A stretch of DNA of 7,841 nt from Chlorobiales bacterium. GTDB lineage: Bacteria; Bacteroidota; Chlorobiia; Chlorobiales; Chlorobiaceae. Position 1 is the first letter of the stretch; each line of letters starts with the position of its first letter. The position numbers and the translations under genes were made by a program. Positions 1 to 6,202 of the stretch are shown here, in pieces. Location: NCBI GenBank assembly GCA_022360415.1, contig JAKSDB010000131.1, forward strand, positions 1 to 7,841, given 5' to 3'. The notes beneath the pieces were generated by a model. It saw nothing but the letters and a program-made list of their open reading frames with translations, was not told the DNA's origin and made no database searches.

Positions 1-275
1 ACATAAGGGATACAGTCCCTCTTTCGGCGATCGACCCCGGGATTATGGTAAAGATCTCGGCTATCAGCGCAACAGATACAGAGATGATGAAATATATCGA
101 CCAGCTCGATTTAAAACCGGACAATACATGCAGGGTAATGAGCAAGGCACCGTTTGACGGCCCGTTGACAATTCTCGTAAACGGCAAGAATGTAGCCATA
201 GCCGCTTCCCTTGCATCGATGATAGAAGTCGAAATTCTTGACAGCCAACAAAAAACGCCTCTTCATGAAGACTGA
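1..275 (+). CDS. DtxR/MntR-family metal-dependent transcriptional regulator, C-terminal part only
   Basis: The reading frame is open from the left edge and ends at TGA 273-275, leaving 90 residues of a protein whose start lies outside the window. The visible part matches the FeoA-like SH3 domain that closes DtxR/MntR-family repressors: a PLSAIDPG lead-in, a strand (VKISAIS), a helix (MMKYIDQLDL), KPDNTCRVM, then PFDGPLTILVNGKNVAIAASLASMI, in the family's usual order. These proteins bind DNA when loaded with Fe2+ or Mn2+ and repress metal uptake genes. The DNA-binding and dimerisation domains are not visible, so the metal and operator cannot be read. The ATG at 45 is internal, not a start. The next gene overlaps this stop codon, and a Feo cluster lies nearby, which suits an iron-sensing role. 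A stand-alone FeoA is less likely because the frame continues upstream. Confidence 0.8.
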   Translation, partial: IRDTVPLSAIDPGIMVKISAISATDTEMMKYIDQLDLKPDNTCRVMSKAPFDGPLTILVNGKNVAIAASLASMIEVEILDSQQKTPLHED

Positions 276-876
276 CATACTGAAATTTCAAAAGCCGGTT
301 TTCCTGCAATGGAAAAGCAAACTGAGATTCGCAGACATTTCACAGGATTCTTTTGAGCGCTGGCTGTTCGTTCAGGTATCAGGGGTGATTCTTGGCGGAA
401 AAACAGGCGAGCTTCTTATTCTGAAAAATGACATCTTCGAGCTGCCTTTTGACAACTGTCTCGATCATATCGGCTCTTTCTGCAAGTCATGGAAACTGAG
501 CCACTCTGTTCTCGTGATGAACGGAAGCACCCTTAAATTCATCATATACAGTGAAGAGGCCGTCAACCTCCGCCTGAAACAGGCATCGAAAAAAATTCTG
601 CACTGTCATCTGAGATATCCTTTTGGCCTCAGTGCGAAAACCTTTCTCCACGAACTCTCCCTGCGCTGGCAGAAAAGCGGTCGTATTCCGCATGAAATAG
701 GCATCGCGCTCGGTTATCCGCTCAAGGATGTCTGGGGCTTCATGGGGTTGAACAATTTCAGGTGCAACGGGAGCTGCGGCTGGCAGATATTCGGTGACCC
801 CGAACCTTCCAGAAGGATCAGGGCACGATACGAAAACGCCCGCAAAAGAGCTGAAATACTTCTGCGGGCGGCATAA
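265..876 (+). CDS. DUF3793 family protein
   Basis: This 203-residue soluble protein has no signal peptide or membrane segment. The C-terminal half carries the pattern I associate with DUF3793: a helix-rich segment with an LRYPFGLSAKTFLHELSLRW stretch, then RIPHEIGIALGYPLKDVWGF, then a Cys-containing FRCNGSCGWQIFGDPE segment and a basic helical tail. The family is uncharacterised, occurs mainly in anaerobes, and has no established reaction. ATG 265 lies inside the end of the DtxR-like gene (11-nt overlap) and has no clear Shine-Dalgarno sequence, so coupled translation is likely. TTG 238 is an in-frame alternative that would add nine residues. Overlap with a metalloregulator suggests a link to metal or redox homeostasis, but that is inference. 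The family call rests on memory of the HEIGI-LGYPL-DV-GF signature. Confidence 0.72.
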   Translation: MKTDILKFQKPVFLQWKSKLRFADISQDSFERWLFVQVSGVILGGKTGELLILKNDIFELPFDNCLDHIGSFCKSWKLSHSVLVMNGSTLKFIIYSEEAVNLRLKQASKKILHCHLRYPFGLSAKTFLHELSLRWQKSGRIPHEIGIALGYPLKDVWGFMGLNNFRCNGSCGWQIFGDPEPSRRIRARYENARKRAEILLRAA

Positions 877-1137
877 CAACTGAAGACAAGGAGAAAGTTA
901 TCTTTTTCACTATCATGAGTGCCCCTTCAATCGGCATATCAGAACAGGAAAGGAATATCACGCGACGATCTATAGCGCACCCCCGCCAGGCGCCTCTATG
1001 TATTGTTATGAGCGGCTCGAGTGCAAGGCGAACGGAGCCAGAGAAACCGGAGTGTACACATAAAGTACATGAGGATTTCGAGCACCGCTCAACAAAGCAA
1101 TTGAACCGCGGAATAAATACAAAGAGGCGTCCAGTAC
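877..1137. other. Intergenic region between convergent genes, mostly filled by an inverted-repeat element
   Basis: This 261-bp stretch separates the DUF3793 gene (+) from the ferredoxin pair (-). An AAGGAG motif near 891 is followed by ATG 915, but the frame from that ATG runs through the repeat and antisense to a ferredoxin, so I do not call a gene. The right half is the inverted-repeat element described separately. I see no tRNA or other RNA gene and no clear T-tract terminator for either converging gene. Confidence 0.6.
986..1135. repeat. Imperfect long inverted-repeat element (about 150 bp), REP- or MITE-like
   Basis: Two nested inverted repeats are visible. The outer arms are GGCGCCTCTATGTATT (left, from about 990) and AATACAAAGAGGCGTCC (right, ending about 1132), complementary with single-base differences. 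The inner arms are GAGCGGCTCGA (1010-1020) and TCGAGCACCGCTC (1078-1090), complementary apart from a 2-nt bulge. The right arm carries about 20 extra nucleotides with CAATTG and CCGCGG palindromes. The centre has GTAC repeated as an interrupted dyad (GTGTACACATAAAGTACAT, 1052-1070). The element ends 2-3 bp from the stop codon of the nearest ferredoxin gene, so it would form the 3' end of that mRNA. It also looks like a family I have seen scattered in green sulfur bacterial genomes and mis-annotated as short hypothetical proteins, but I cannot verify that here. No transposase is present. Confidence 0.6.
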
Positions 1138-1323
1138 TCAGCCCTGTACGATGCATTCCTCAGGACAAACCGAAACACATGCCTGGGTGTCGAGGCCTTC
1201 ACACTCGTTGCAGACATTCGGGTCGATCACATAGATTTCTTCTCCTGCAGAGATTGCATTTACCGGACATTCCGGCTCACAGGCCGCACAGTACGTGCAT
1301 GTTTCTGTAATATAAAGAGCCAT
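1138..1323 (-). CDS. 2[4Fe-4S] ferredoxin, green-sulfur-bacterial type
   Basis: This 61-residue cytoplasmic electron carrier has two cluster-binding motifs. The first is C9-x2-C12-x2-C15-x3-C19-P. The second is C38-x2-C41-x7-C49-x3-C53-P, with an extra Cys at 57. The x7 loop in the second motif is the spacing of the Allochromatium/Chlorobium type rather than the clostridial x2. The N-terminus (MALYITETCTYCAACEPECP) and the VCPEECIVQG end strongly resemble the abundant ferredoxins of green sulfur bacteria. Those are reduced by the type I reaction centre and feed pyruvate and 2-oxoglutarate synthases of the reductive TCA cycle. GGAGGG lies 4-9 nt before the ATG. It follows a second ferredoxin gene by 61 bp and is probably cotranscribed with it. 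The inverted-repeat element starts right after its stop codon. Confidence 0.95.
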   Translation of the reverse strand: MALYITETCTYCAACEPECPVNAISAGEEIYVIDPNVCNECEGLDTQACVSVCPEECIVQG

Positions 1324-1384
1324 CTTTCCCTCCGTTTAGCTTGTTAAAATAAAGCCCATGCCCTGCACAGCCGCTGATTACTGC

Positions 1385-1579
1385 TTATGCCTTCTTGATT
1401 GCTTCTGAAGGGCACTGCGGCACGCAACGAACAGCCGACATGTTATTACAGTCGTTGCAAACGGCACCATCGATAACGTATGTTTTTTCCGTCTCGTGAG
1501 CCTTGATAGCGTTGCGGGGACATGCCGTACGGCAGCTGTCGCACATGACGCATGCATCCGGATTGATTGTGAAAGCCAT
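1385..1579 (-). CDS. 2[4Fe-4S] ferredoxin, second and divergent paralogue
   Basis: This 64-residue ferredoxin has C10-x2-C13-x2-C16-x3-C20-P followed by C41-x2-C44-x7-C52-x3-C56-P, so it binds two [4Fe-4S] clusters with the same x7 loop as its neighbour. It differs in sequence: more Lys and Arg (SCRTACPRNAIKAHETEK, IKKA end), no extra C-terminal Cys, and a longer stretch between the motifs. This suggests another partner or potential than the acidic paralogue. A strong Shine-Dalgarno (AAGGAGAGG) precedes the ATG. It is the first gene after a good sigma70-like promoter and lies downstream of feoC in the same direction. Position next to a Feo cluster could mean a role in electron supply for iron assimilation or simply iron-dependent expression. 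Its electron partner cannot be read from the sequence. Confidence 0.93.
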   Translation of the reverse strand: MAFTINPDACVMCDSCRTACPRNAIKAHETEKTYVIDGAVCNDCNNMSAVRCVPQCPSEAIKKA

Positions 1580-1666
1580 GATTTCCTCTCCTTGATTGAT
1601 TATTTATACGGCGTTTATTATTTGCTCACTCCGATTATCACAGAATGAGTAGCATCTTCACCTATA

Positions 1667-1695
1667 AATATAGAGGAGGAAGAGAGGTTCGTCAA
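1667..1695 (-). promoter_or_regulatory. Sigma70-like promoter of the ferredoxin pair
   Basis: On the - strand TTGACG (1690-1695) is separated by exactly 17 bp from TATATT (1667-1672). The start would be near 1660, giving a 5' untranslated region of about 80 nt before the ferredoxin ATG at 1579. This suggests the ferredoxins can be transcribed independently of the feo genes. Confidence 0.5.
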
Positions 1696-1732
1696 TAAAG
1701 AAGATTACAGAGAGGCAGACCGAAGAGAAGTA

Positions 1733-1960
1733 TCACCCGATCCATTGGTACCAGTTCTGTTCGCTTTTACCGCAGGAACAGGTACTGTGCCTGCCGCCGC
1801 AGGAACTATCCGCCGTCTCCTTGCGCAGCTTTCCCTTGCGTATCCACTGCTCCAGCATCGGTTCCAGCGTTTCCGGTGATGTTCTAAAATGTATACAGAG
1901 ATCATCTATCGAAACGATATCCCTGCCTTGCAGATACTCTTTCAGTTCAAGAAGTGACAT
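1733..1960 (-). CDS. feoC: FeoC-like small winged-helix protein with C-terminal Cys cluster
   Basis: From the ATG at 1960 this is a 75-residue protein. Residues 1-47 fit the FeoC winged helix: MSLLELKEYLQGR, then VSIDDLCIHFRTSPETLEPM as the helix-turn-helix, then LEQWIRKGKLRKE as the wing lead. The tail carries C54-G-G, C61 and C63, echoing the Cys cluster of enterobacterial FeoC that can bind an Fe-S cluster, though the spacing is shorter and only three tail Cys are present. FeoC proteins regulate or stabilise FeoB, sometimes protecting it from proteolysis. The gene follows feoB by 78 bp on the same strand with a strong hairpin between. An in-frame ATG at 2011 would place the N-terminus inside that hairpin and add a non-family extension, so I prefer 1960. 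No strong Shine-Dalgarno is seen. Confidence 0.75.
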   Translation of the reverse strand: MSLLELKEYLQGRDIVSIDDLCIHFRTSPETLEPMLEQWIRKGKLRKETADSSCGGRHSTCSCGKSEQNWYQWIG

Positions 1961-1995
1961 GACTGCTGTTTTTTTTCGAGGTTCTCTGTAAAACA

Positions 1996-2025
1996 TGCGG
2001 GAGTATTTCAAGAAATACTCCCGCA
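1996..2025 (-). terminator. Perfect 13-bp hairpin between feoB and feoC
   Basis: TGCGGGAGTATTT (1996-2008) and AAATACTCCCGCA (2013-2025) form a perfect 13-bp stem with a 4-nt loop, 13 nt after the feoB stop. On the feoB strand it is followed only by a short T-run (ATGTTTTAC). It may therefore be a partial terminator or a 3'-end stabiliser that lowers feoC expression relative to feoB, rather than a full stop. Confidence 0.6.
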
Positions 2026-2038
2026 GTGAGTTACCTGA

Positions 2039-4384
2039 TCAAATATCTTCAGACTGCCGTCCTTTGAACCACATACCGGCGACAGCCGCCGCAAAAACAG
2101 CGATCATCGCACCGGTCCACATCAGTGATCCGGCAGGGTTTACAGAAAAGGTACCGAGCTGATAGAAAAGAACGGCTACGACATAGGCAAGACCTGTCGT
2201 CCATAACCCGGCAAAAACCGTCCATCCAAGGTTCGTCTCCCGATACACTGCTGCTATGGCAGCAACGCAGGGGAAGTACAGCAGGACGAACAGCAGGTAA
2301 GCAAACGCGCCGGTCTTCCCGTCGAACAGGTTCACCATCGACCCGAAGATATTCGTGTCGACTTCCAGATCTTCACTGGCGGCTTCAGGATCGGAGACGT
2401 CACCGATAGAAATGCCGAGAGGATCGAGTGCCGTTCCTGCAACATCGGCCAGATTCGCCGGAATGGTTTCAAATGACTCGACAATGCCGGCCCAGAAGTC
2501 GAAACCTTCCTCTTCACCCTCGCCTTCTTCTGCTTCAGCGGCACCGATCTGAGAGTACATTGCATCGAGCGTGCCGACAACGGCCTCCTTGGCAAAAATA
2601 CCCGTGAAGATACCCACGGTCGCCGGCCAGTTATCCTCGGTAACACCCATCGGCGCAAGCACAGGAGAAATGGTTTTACTGATCGAGGAAAGTACAGACT
2701 CTTCCGTGTCCTCGTGACCAAACGACCCGTCAGTACCAAGCGAATTCAGGAAGCTCAGCACCACGATAACCGGAACAAGCACTTTACCTGCACGGATAAG
2801 AAATGATTTCAGCCTGTCCCAGGCACGAATCAGAACACCTTTCACCGAAGGAACATGATAGGGCGGCAGTTCCATCAGAAAATGGCTGGCCTCCCCCTTC
2901 AGCACTGTGTACTTCAGGACGAGTCCGGTCATTACGGCAAATGCAATACCGATAAGGTAGAGCAAAAACACAATGTTCTGCCCGCCGACCGGGAAGAATG
3001 CGGCAGCAAACAGTGCGTAAACCGGGAGCCTTGCACCGCAGGACATGAACGGGCTCATCATGATGGTCATGATCCTGTCACGCTGGTTTTCAATGGTCCT
3101 GGCACCCATGATAGCAGGAACGTTACAGCCGAATCCGACCAGTAATGGGATGAACGCTTTTCCGGGCAACCCGAGAACACGCATTCCCCGATCCATGACA
3201 AAGGCGGCCCTGGCCATATAGCCCGAATCCTCCAGGAACGAGAGGAAAAGGAACATGAAACCGATAGGTGGAATGAACGTCGCCATGGTCTGGATACTGC
3301 CGCCAAGTCCCGATGCCAGAAGGGTCACCAACCATTCAGGGGTTCCGAGCGGCGTAAGGATTTCCGTGAACCCGTCAACGAAAATCGTTCCCGTGAAAAT
3401 ATCGAAGAAATCGATAAATGCTCCACCGAGATTGATGGTGAACATGAACATCAAATACACGGCAAGAAGGAAAATCGGAATACCCCATATTCTGCTGAGC
3501 ACCACCTTGTCAATCTTGTCGGAAAACGTTTCCGACACATCATGCTTCCTGCGAACAACCTCGTTGATAATTACATTGATCGCCTTGTAATGATTATCGG
3601 CGACGATGATATCGATATCTTCATCGAGATCAGAGGAAAGCTTTTCCCTGGCCTGAGATATTTCCGAATTCAAATCAGAGCCCACTTGCTTTTCAATCTT
3701 GGGATCCCCTTCAAGAAGCTTGAGAGCAAGCCATTGAGGGTCCCCGGGAACCCCGGCAGAAGAAACCTTTTCGGAAAATACTTCGATGGCACCTTTAAGG
3801 CTGTTGGGATAGTTGACCGGCGAATGGAACTCTTTCTGGGTATCGAGTTCCTGGTAGATCGCGATTTTCAGCGCGTCCACCCCTTGATTTCTGGAAGCGA
3901 CGATCGGGATAACCCTGCATCCGAGCTTTGATTCCAGACCGTTCACATCGATCTCGAGACCGCGCTCGTCAGCCACGTCCATCATGTTCAGTGCGACCAG
4001 TATCGGAACGTTCATCTCGAGCATACGGCTTGTGAGGTAGAGATTCCTTTCCAGGTTCGATGCATCGACTATGTTGATAATAAGACTCGCCTCTTTCGAG
4101 AGGACATAATCCCTTGCGATCTCTTCATCAACCGATGAAGCGGTCAATGAATACACTCCCGGCAGATCAACCAGTTCGATTTCCAGATCCTCATGGACAA
4201 ACGTGCCGGTTTTCCTGTCAACGGTGACACCCGGCCAGTTACCTGTCTTCTGATTCATCCCGGTCAGCGCATTGAACAGGGTTGTTTTCCCGCAGTTGGG
4301 ATTCCCGGCAATGGCTATAACCGCTTTTCTGATGCCGCTTTTCCCCTTGGCGGCCTGCTCCTCCATCATGATGGTATCAGGCAT
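2039..4384 (-). CDS. feoB: Ferrous iron transport protein B (GTPase-coupled inner-membrane permease)
   Basis: This 781-residue protein takes Fe2+ across the inner membrane. The N-terminal G domain shows G1 GNPNCGKT (27-34), the switch region with NWPGVTVD (49-56), G3 DLPG (73-76), G4 NMMD (133-136) and a G5-like ASR (163-165). A helical GDI-like spacer runs to about 290. The membrane domain starts near residue 299 and carries the family gate motifs: LEDSGYMARAAF (384-395), GFGCNVPAIMGART with Cys420, SCGARLPVY with Cys449, and IFAKEAVVGTL further on. An acidic Glu/Gly-rich insertion lies at about 613-628. A GAGGAGG Shine-Dalgarno sits 8 nt before the ATG, and TAATG joins it to feoA with a 1-nt overlap, indicating coupled translation. 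Length and motifs are complete, so it should be functional. Confidence 0.97.
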   Translation of the reverse strand: MPDTIMMEEQAAKGKSGIRKAVIAIAGNPNCGKTTLFNALTGMNQKTGNWPGVTVDRKTGTFVHEDLEIELVDLPGVYSLTASSVDEEIARDYVLSKEASLIINIVDASNLERNLYLTSRMLEMNVPILVALNMMDVADERGLEIDVNGLESKLGCRVIPIVASRNQGVDALKIAIYQELDTQKEFHSPVNYPNSLKGAIEVFSEKVSSAGVPGDPQWLALKLLEGDPKIEKQVGSDLNSEISQAREKLSSDLDEDIDIIVADNHYKAINVIINEVVRRKHDVSETFSDKIDKVVLSRIWGIPIFLLAVYLMFMFTINLGGAFIDFFDIFTGTIFVDGFTEILTPLGTPEWLVTLLASGLGGSIQTMATFIPPIGFMFLFLSFLEDSGYMARAAFVMDRGMRVLGLPGKAFIPLLVGFGCNVPAIMGARTIENQRDRIMTIMMSPFMSCGARLPVYALFAAAFFPVGGQNIVFLLYLIGIAFAVMTGLVLKYTVLKGEASHFLMELPPYHVPSVKGVLIRAWDRLKSFLIRAGKVLVPVIVVLSFLNSLGTDGSFGHEDTEESVLSSISKTISPVLAPMGVTEDNWPATVGIFTGIFAKEAVVGTLDAMYSQIGAAEAEEGEGEEEGFDFWAGIVESFETIPANLADVAGTALDPLGISIGDVSDPEAASEDLEVDTNIFGSMVNLFDGKTGAFAYLLFVLLYFPCVAAIAAVYRETNLGWTVFAGLWTTGLAYVVAVLFYQLGTFSVNPAGSLMWTGAMIAVFAAAVAGMWFKGRQSEDI

Positions 4385-4611
4385 TATTGAACCTCCTCGA
4401 CGGTTATTCCTTCGGCATCTTTTTGGCGAAGGGTTAGTTTGTACTGCTTGATCAGTATTTCGACCGGGTCACCAAGCGGAGCCTTTCGGATAACCTGAAC
4501 CCTCTCTCCATTGAGAACCCCCATGTCGATCAGTTTGGACTTGAGCGATCCGGAACAGGAAAGCTTTCTGACCAAAGCGCTTTGTCCTGCTTTCAGCTCG
4601 GAAAGTGTCAT
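4384..4611 (-). CDS. feoA: FeoA, SH3-like accessory protein of ferrous iron uptake
   Basis: This 75-residue protein is a single FeoA domain: an N-terminal TLSELKAGQSALVRKL strand, a LKSKLIDMGVLNGERVQVI helix-turn-strand, APLGDPVEILI, and a final KLTLRQKDAEGITVE strand. FeoA proteins are cytoplasmic and are thought to bind FeoB and tune its GTPase or transport activity. Its stop overlaps the feoB start by 1 nt, and its ATG overlaps the stop of the upstream feoA-like gene by 4 nt (ATGA). It has no Shine-Dalgarno of its own, so it probably depends on translational coupling. Length is normal for the family. Confidence 0.93.
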   Translation of the reverse strand: MTLSELKAGQSALVRKLSCSGSLKSKLIDMGVLNGERVQVIRKAPLGDPVEILIKQYKLTLRQKDAEGITVEEVQ

Positions 4612-4874
4612 GATTGATTGTTTCTGATTAAGATTTTCATGGCAAGTCCGCGCCCAAGCACCATTCTCGTATCCTGGAACTTGACGACAAGCGGACCGTT
4701 TCCTTTGTTCTGAAGAACGGTTATCTGCTGCCCTTCGTAAAAACCCATTTCCCGCAGTCTTGCTTCACCGTTATGATTCAATCCACGCTTATGGCCATGC
4801 TTATGACGGCCTTCATTGACGACACCGGTTATTTCACCGGTGATGCCTTCATGCATATCAGATAACGTTTTCAT
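4608..4874 (-). CDS. feoA: FeoA-domain protein with His-rich insertion
   Basis: From the ATG at 4874 this is an 88-residue FeoA paralogue, first in the feoA-feoA-feoB run. The core is recognisable: LSDMHEGITGEITGVV, then LREMGFYEGQQITVL, then NGPLVVKF, then RMVLGRGLAMKILI. Between the first strand and the helix it carries an insertion of about ten residues, rich in His, Lys and Arg (GRHKHGHKRGLNHNG), with His at 24, 26, 28 and 34 that could bind metal. The short AGGA at about 9 nt upstream supports 4874. The in-frame ATG at 4898 would add MKNTGCTA but has no ribosome binding site. Two FeoA proteins ahead of FeoB may act as a pair. A metal-sensing role for the His loop is inference. Confidence 0.85.
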   Translation of the reverse strand: MKTLSDMHEGITGEITGVVNEGRHKHGHKRGLNHNGEARLREMGFYEGQQITVLQNKGNGPLVVKFQDTRMVLGRGLAMKILIRNNQS

Positions 4875-4923
4875 AGCAGTACATCCTGTGTTTTTCATGT
4901 GACGGGCGCCTCAACCAACTGCG

Positions 4924-4970
4924 AAAAGCCTCATGAGGCGGGGCAACATCGCCCTGGTATTACCGGGGCG
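4924..4970 (-). terminator. Tandem hairpins between the porin gene and the feo genes (weak terminator or leader)
   Basis: Downstream of the porin stop on the - strand there is a 9-bp stem with one G-U pair and a 3-nt loop (4950-4970). A GCCTCATGAGGC palindrome (4928-4939) follows, then TTTT (4924-4927). The second stem is only 4 bp, so termination would be partial. I found no convincing promoter between the porin and feoA, so readthrough from the porin promoter may supply the feo genes. Confidence 0.4.
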
Positions 4971-5001
4971 GCGCACAATGCAGACAGAGAATATGGTACC
5001 A

Positions 5002-5982
5002 TTAAAACTCGGCAGCGAGCTGAACGGTAATGATATCCTCGTTTTCATCGTCACCGATATCGTTGTGCAGATACTCGGCACCGATGGCAACTCCATCATA
5101 GAGATCATACGACAGGGTCACGCCATACTGGTGATCGACATCGAACTCGTCCGCTCCTGCATAACGAAATGCCAGGCCAAGCGGTGACGGAGCGTCCCAG
5201 AACAACTCCAGGTTGTATGCGGTCGGTTTTGTTCCGGCTCTGTCCCCATCGGTAAATTCTTCAGCCGCAGCCATGTATTCACCGCTCAACTGAACGGAAT
5301 CAAACCCGACAACAACGTAACCCGAATAACCGCCGACAAAATGGTCTGTCTCGCCAGTGGGAAAGTCATCAACCAGCGTATCGCTGTCGGCAAAGTTGTT
5401 CGTGTAGGAAGCTCCGGCTTCAAGGCTCAACCCGTTTACTTCGCCGTTCAGATTCAGGGCACCGACCCAGGTATTGATATGGTCCTCATCGGTTTTCTGG
5501 ACATCGCCGTTGTAAACGCTGACCAGCGCCTCGACGTTATCGTTACCCCAGCCGAGAGCGACTGCTGATTTCTGGGTTGTTTCACCGAGGTCCAGCGTCA
5601 GAGGATCGGTAATCATCGAAGAAGGAAACGAGCCGATACTCTGCGCGAACCGCCCCGCATCGATAAAAAGTCCTGAATCACCCGGTGTAATACTGGCAAA
5701 CGCTTCATCTACCTCGATGCCGTCGGTTTCGCCTTCTTCATAGAGAAAAAGAATGTGCGCGGAAAACCAGTCGGTAATCTCTGCATCGATTCCAAGCTCC
5801 AATGTCGCGAGGACAATATCGGAAGTGTCACCTTCTTCAGTGTCCACATAAGACGCCTCTACTTCGACAAGACCGCTCAGCTCGATGTTGTCGGCAATCT
5901 TCTGACCGGCATGGGCCGTCATGGCAGGCATTGCGAAACAGGCAAGCAGAACAAGGATCTTTTTCAGAGTCTGTTTTTTCAT
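5002..5982 (-). CDS. LbtU-like siderophore porin, outer-membrane beta-barrel
   Basis: This is a 326-residue exported protein. Residues 1-25 are a signal peptide: basic MKKQTLKK, a hydrophobic core, and an AHA cleavage site before Gly26. The mature part shows alternating beta-strand patterns and a terminal Phe (VQLAAEF) typical of a barrel inserted by BAM. The order NIELSGLVEVEASY, SDIVLATLELGIDAEI, HILFLYEEGE, VDEAFASI, DAGRFAQSIGSF, MITDPLTLDLGETTQKSA follows the LbtU family, named for the Legionella legiobactin uptake protein, which works without TonB-box signatures. It probably brings an iron chelate or Fe2+ through the outer membrane. It is upstream of and codirectional with feoA-feoA-feoB, and box A lies at its inferred transcript start. 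No Shine-Dalgarno is obvious. The substrate is unknown, and a general porin role cannot be excluded. Confidence 0.8.
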   Translation of the reverse strand: MKKQTLKKILVLLACFAMPAMTAHAGQKIADNIELSGLVEVEASYVDTEEGDTSDIVLATLELGIDAEITDWFSAHILFLYEEGETDGIEVDEAFASITPGDSGLFIDAGRFAQSIGSFPSSMITDPLTLDLGETTQKSAVALGWGNDNVEALVSVYNGDVQKTDEDHINTWVGALNLNGEVNGLSLEAGASYTNNFADSDTLVDDFPTGETDHFVGGYSGYVVVGFDSVQLSGEYMAAAEEFTDGDRAGTKPTAYNLELFWDAPSPLGLAFRYAGADEFDVDHQYGVTLSYDLYDGVAIGAEYLHNDIGDDENEDIITVQLAAEF

Positions 5983-6005
5983 AGCACATGAAATTTAATG
6001 GTTAA

Positions 6006-6024
6006 TTTAGACTTATTAAAAATA
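6006..6024. promoter_or_regulatory. Box A, copy of TTTAGACnnnTTAAAAATA
   Basis: TTTAGACTTATTAAAAATA is the first of three near-identical 19-bp boxes. It lies 24 nt upstream of the porin ATG and just downstream of the predicted porin start, where a bound repressor would block transcription. The box has only a weak TTTA/TAAA dyad, so the binding protein cannot be named from it. Confidence 0.5.
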
Positions 6025-6033
6025 TTTTCAACG

Positions 6034-6061
6034 AATATAACCTTATCTGTATTTTATCCAA
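6034..6061 (-). promoter_or_regulatory. Candidate promoter of the porin (and possibly feo) transcript
   Basis: On the - strand TTGGAT (6056-6061) lies 16 bp from TATATT (6034-6039). The start would be near 6027, with a leader of about 45 nt that contains box A. Confidence 0.45.
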
Positions 6062-6202
6062 ATAAAAAATACGAGGCCGCTTTTTCAATAGAGAAACAAC
6101 ACTGTCGGCTGGCACATAAAAAACTTTCACATAATCACTTAACCATATCAAATGGCCATGGCATACTGCCAAAGACTGCTGCACCGATCCCCGACCGATA
6201 CA

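Noticed and set aside
818..1156. A 112-residue - strand frame with a Cys-rich peptide
   Set aside because: It is the translation of the repeat element and overlaps the ends of both flanking genes. It is most likely a spurious product.
915..1310. A 131-residue open frame on the + strand downstream of the DUF3793 gene
   Set aside because: It runs through the inverted-repeat element and then antisense to a clear ferredoxin gene. It has no well-placed ribosome binding site and no recognisable domain.
1335..1352. A possible fourth copy of the TTTAG...TTAAAATA box upstream of a ferredoxin
   Set aside because: TTTAGCTTGTTAAAATA lacks the GAC core match and has one base fewer between the halves, so it is too weak in AT-rich DNA to count.
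1961..2011. Upstream ATG for feoC giving 17 extra residues
   Set aside because: The extension would be encoded by one arm of the strong hairpin and does not resemble FeoC. The ATG at 1960 matches the family start.
2125..3931. Several 65-135 residue frames on both strands inside feoB
   Set aside because: FeoB is complete and intact across the whole interval. These are shadows of its coding sequence.
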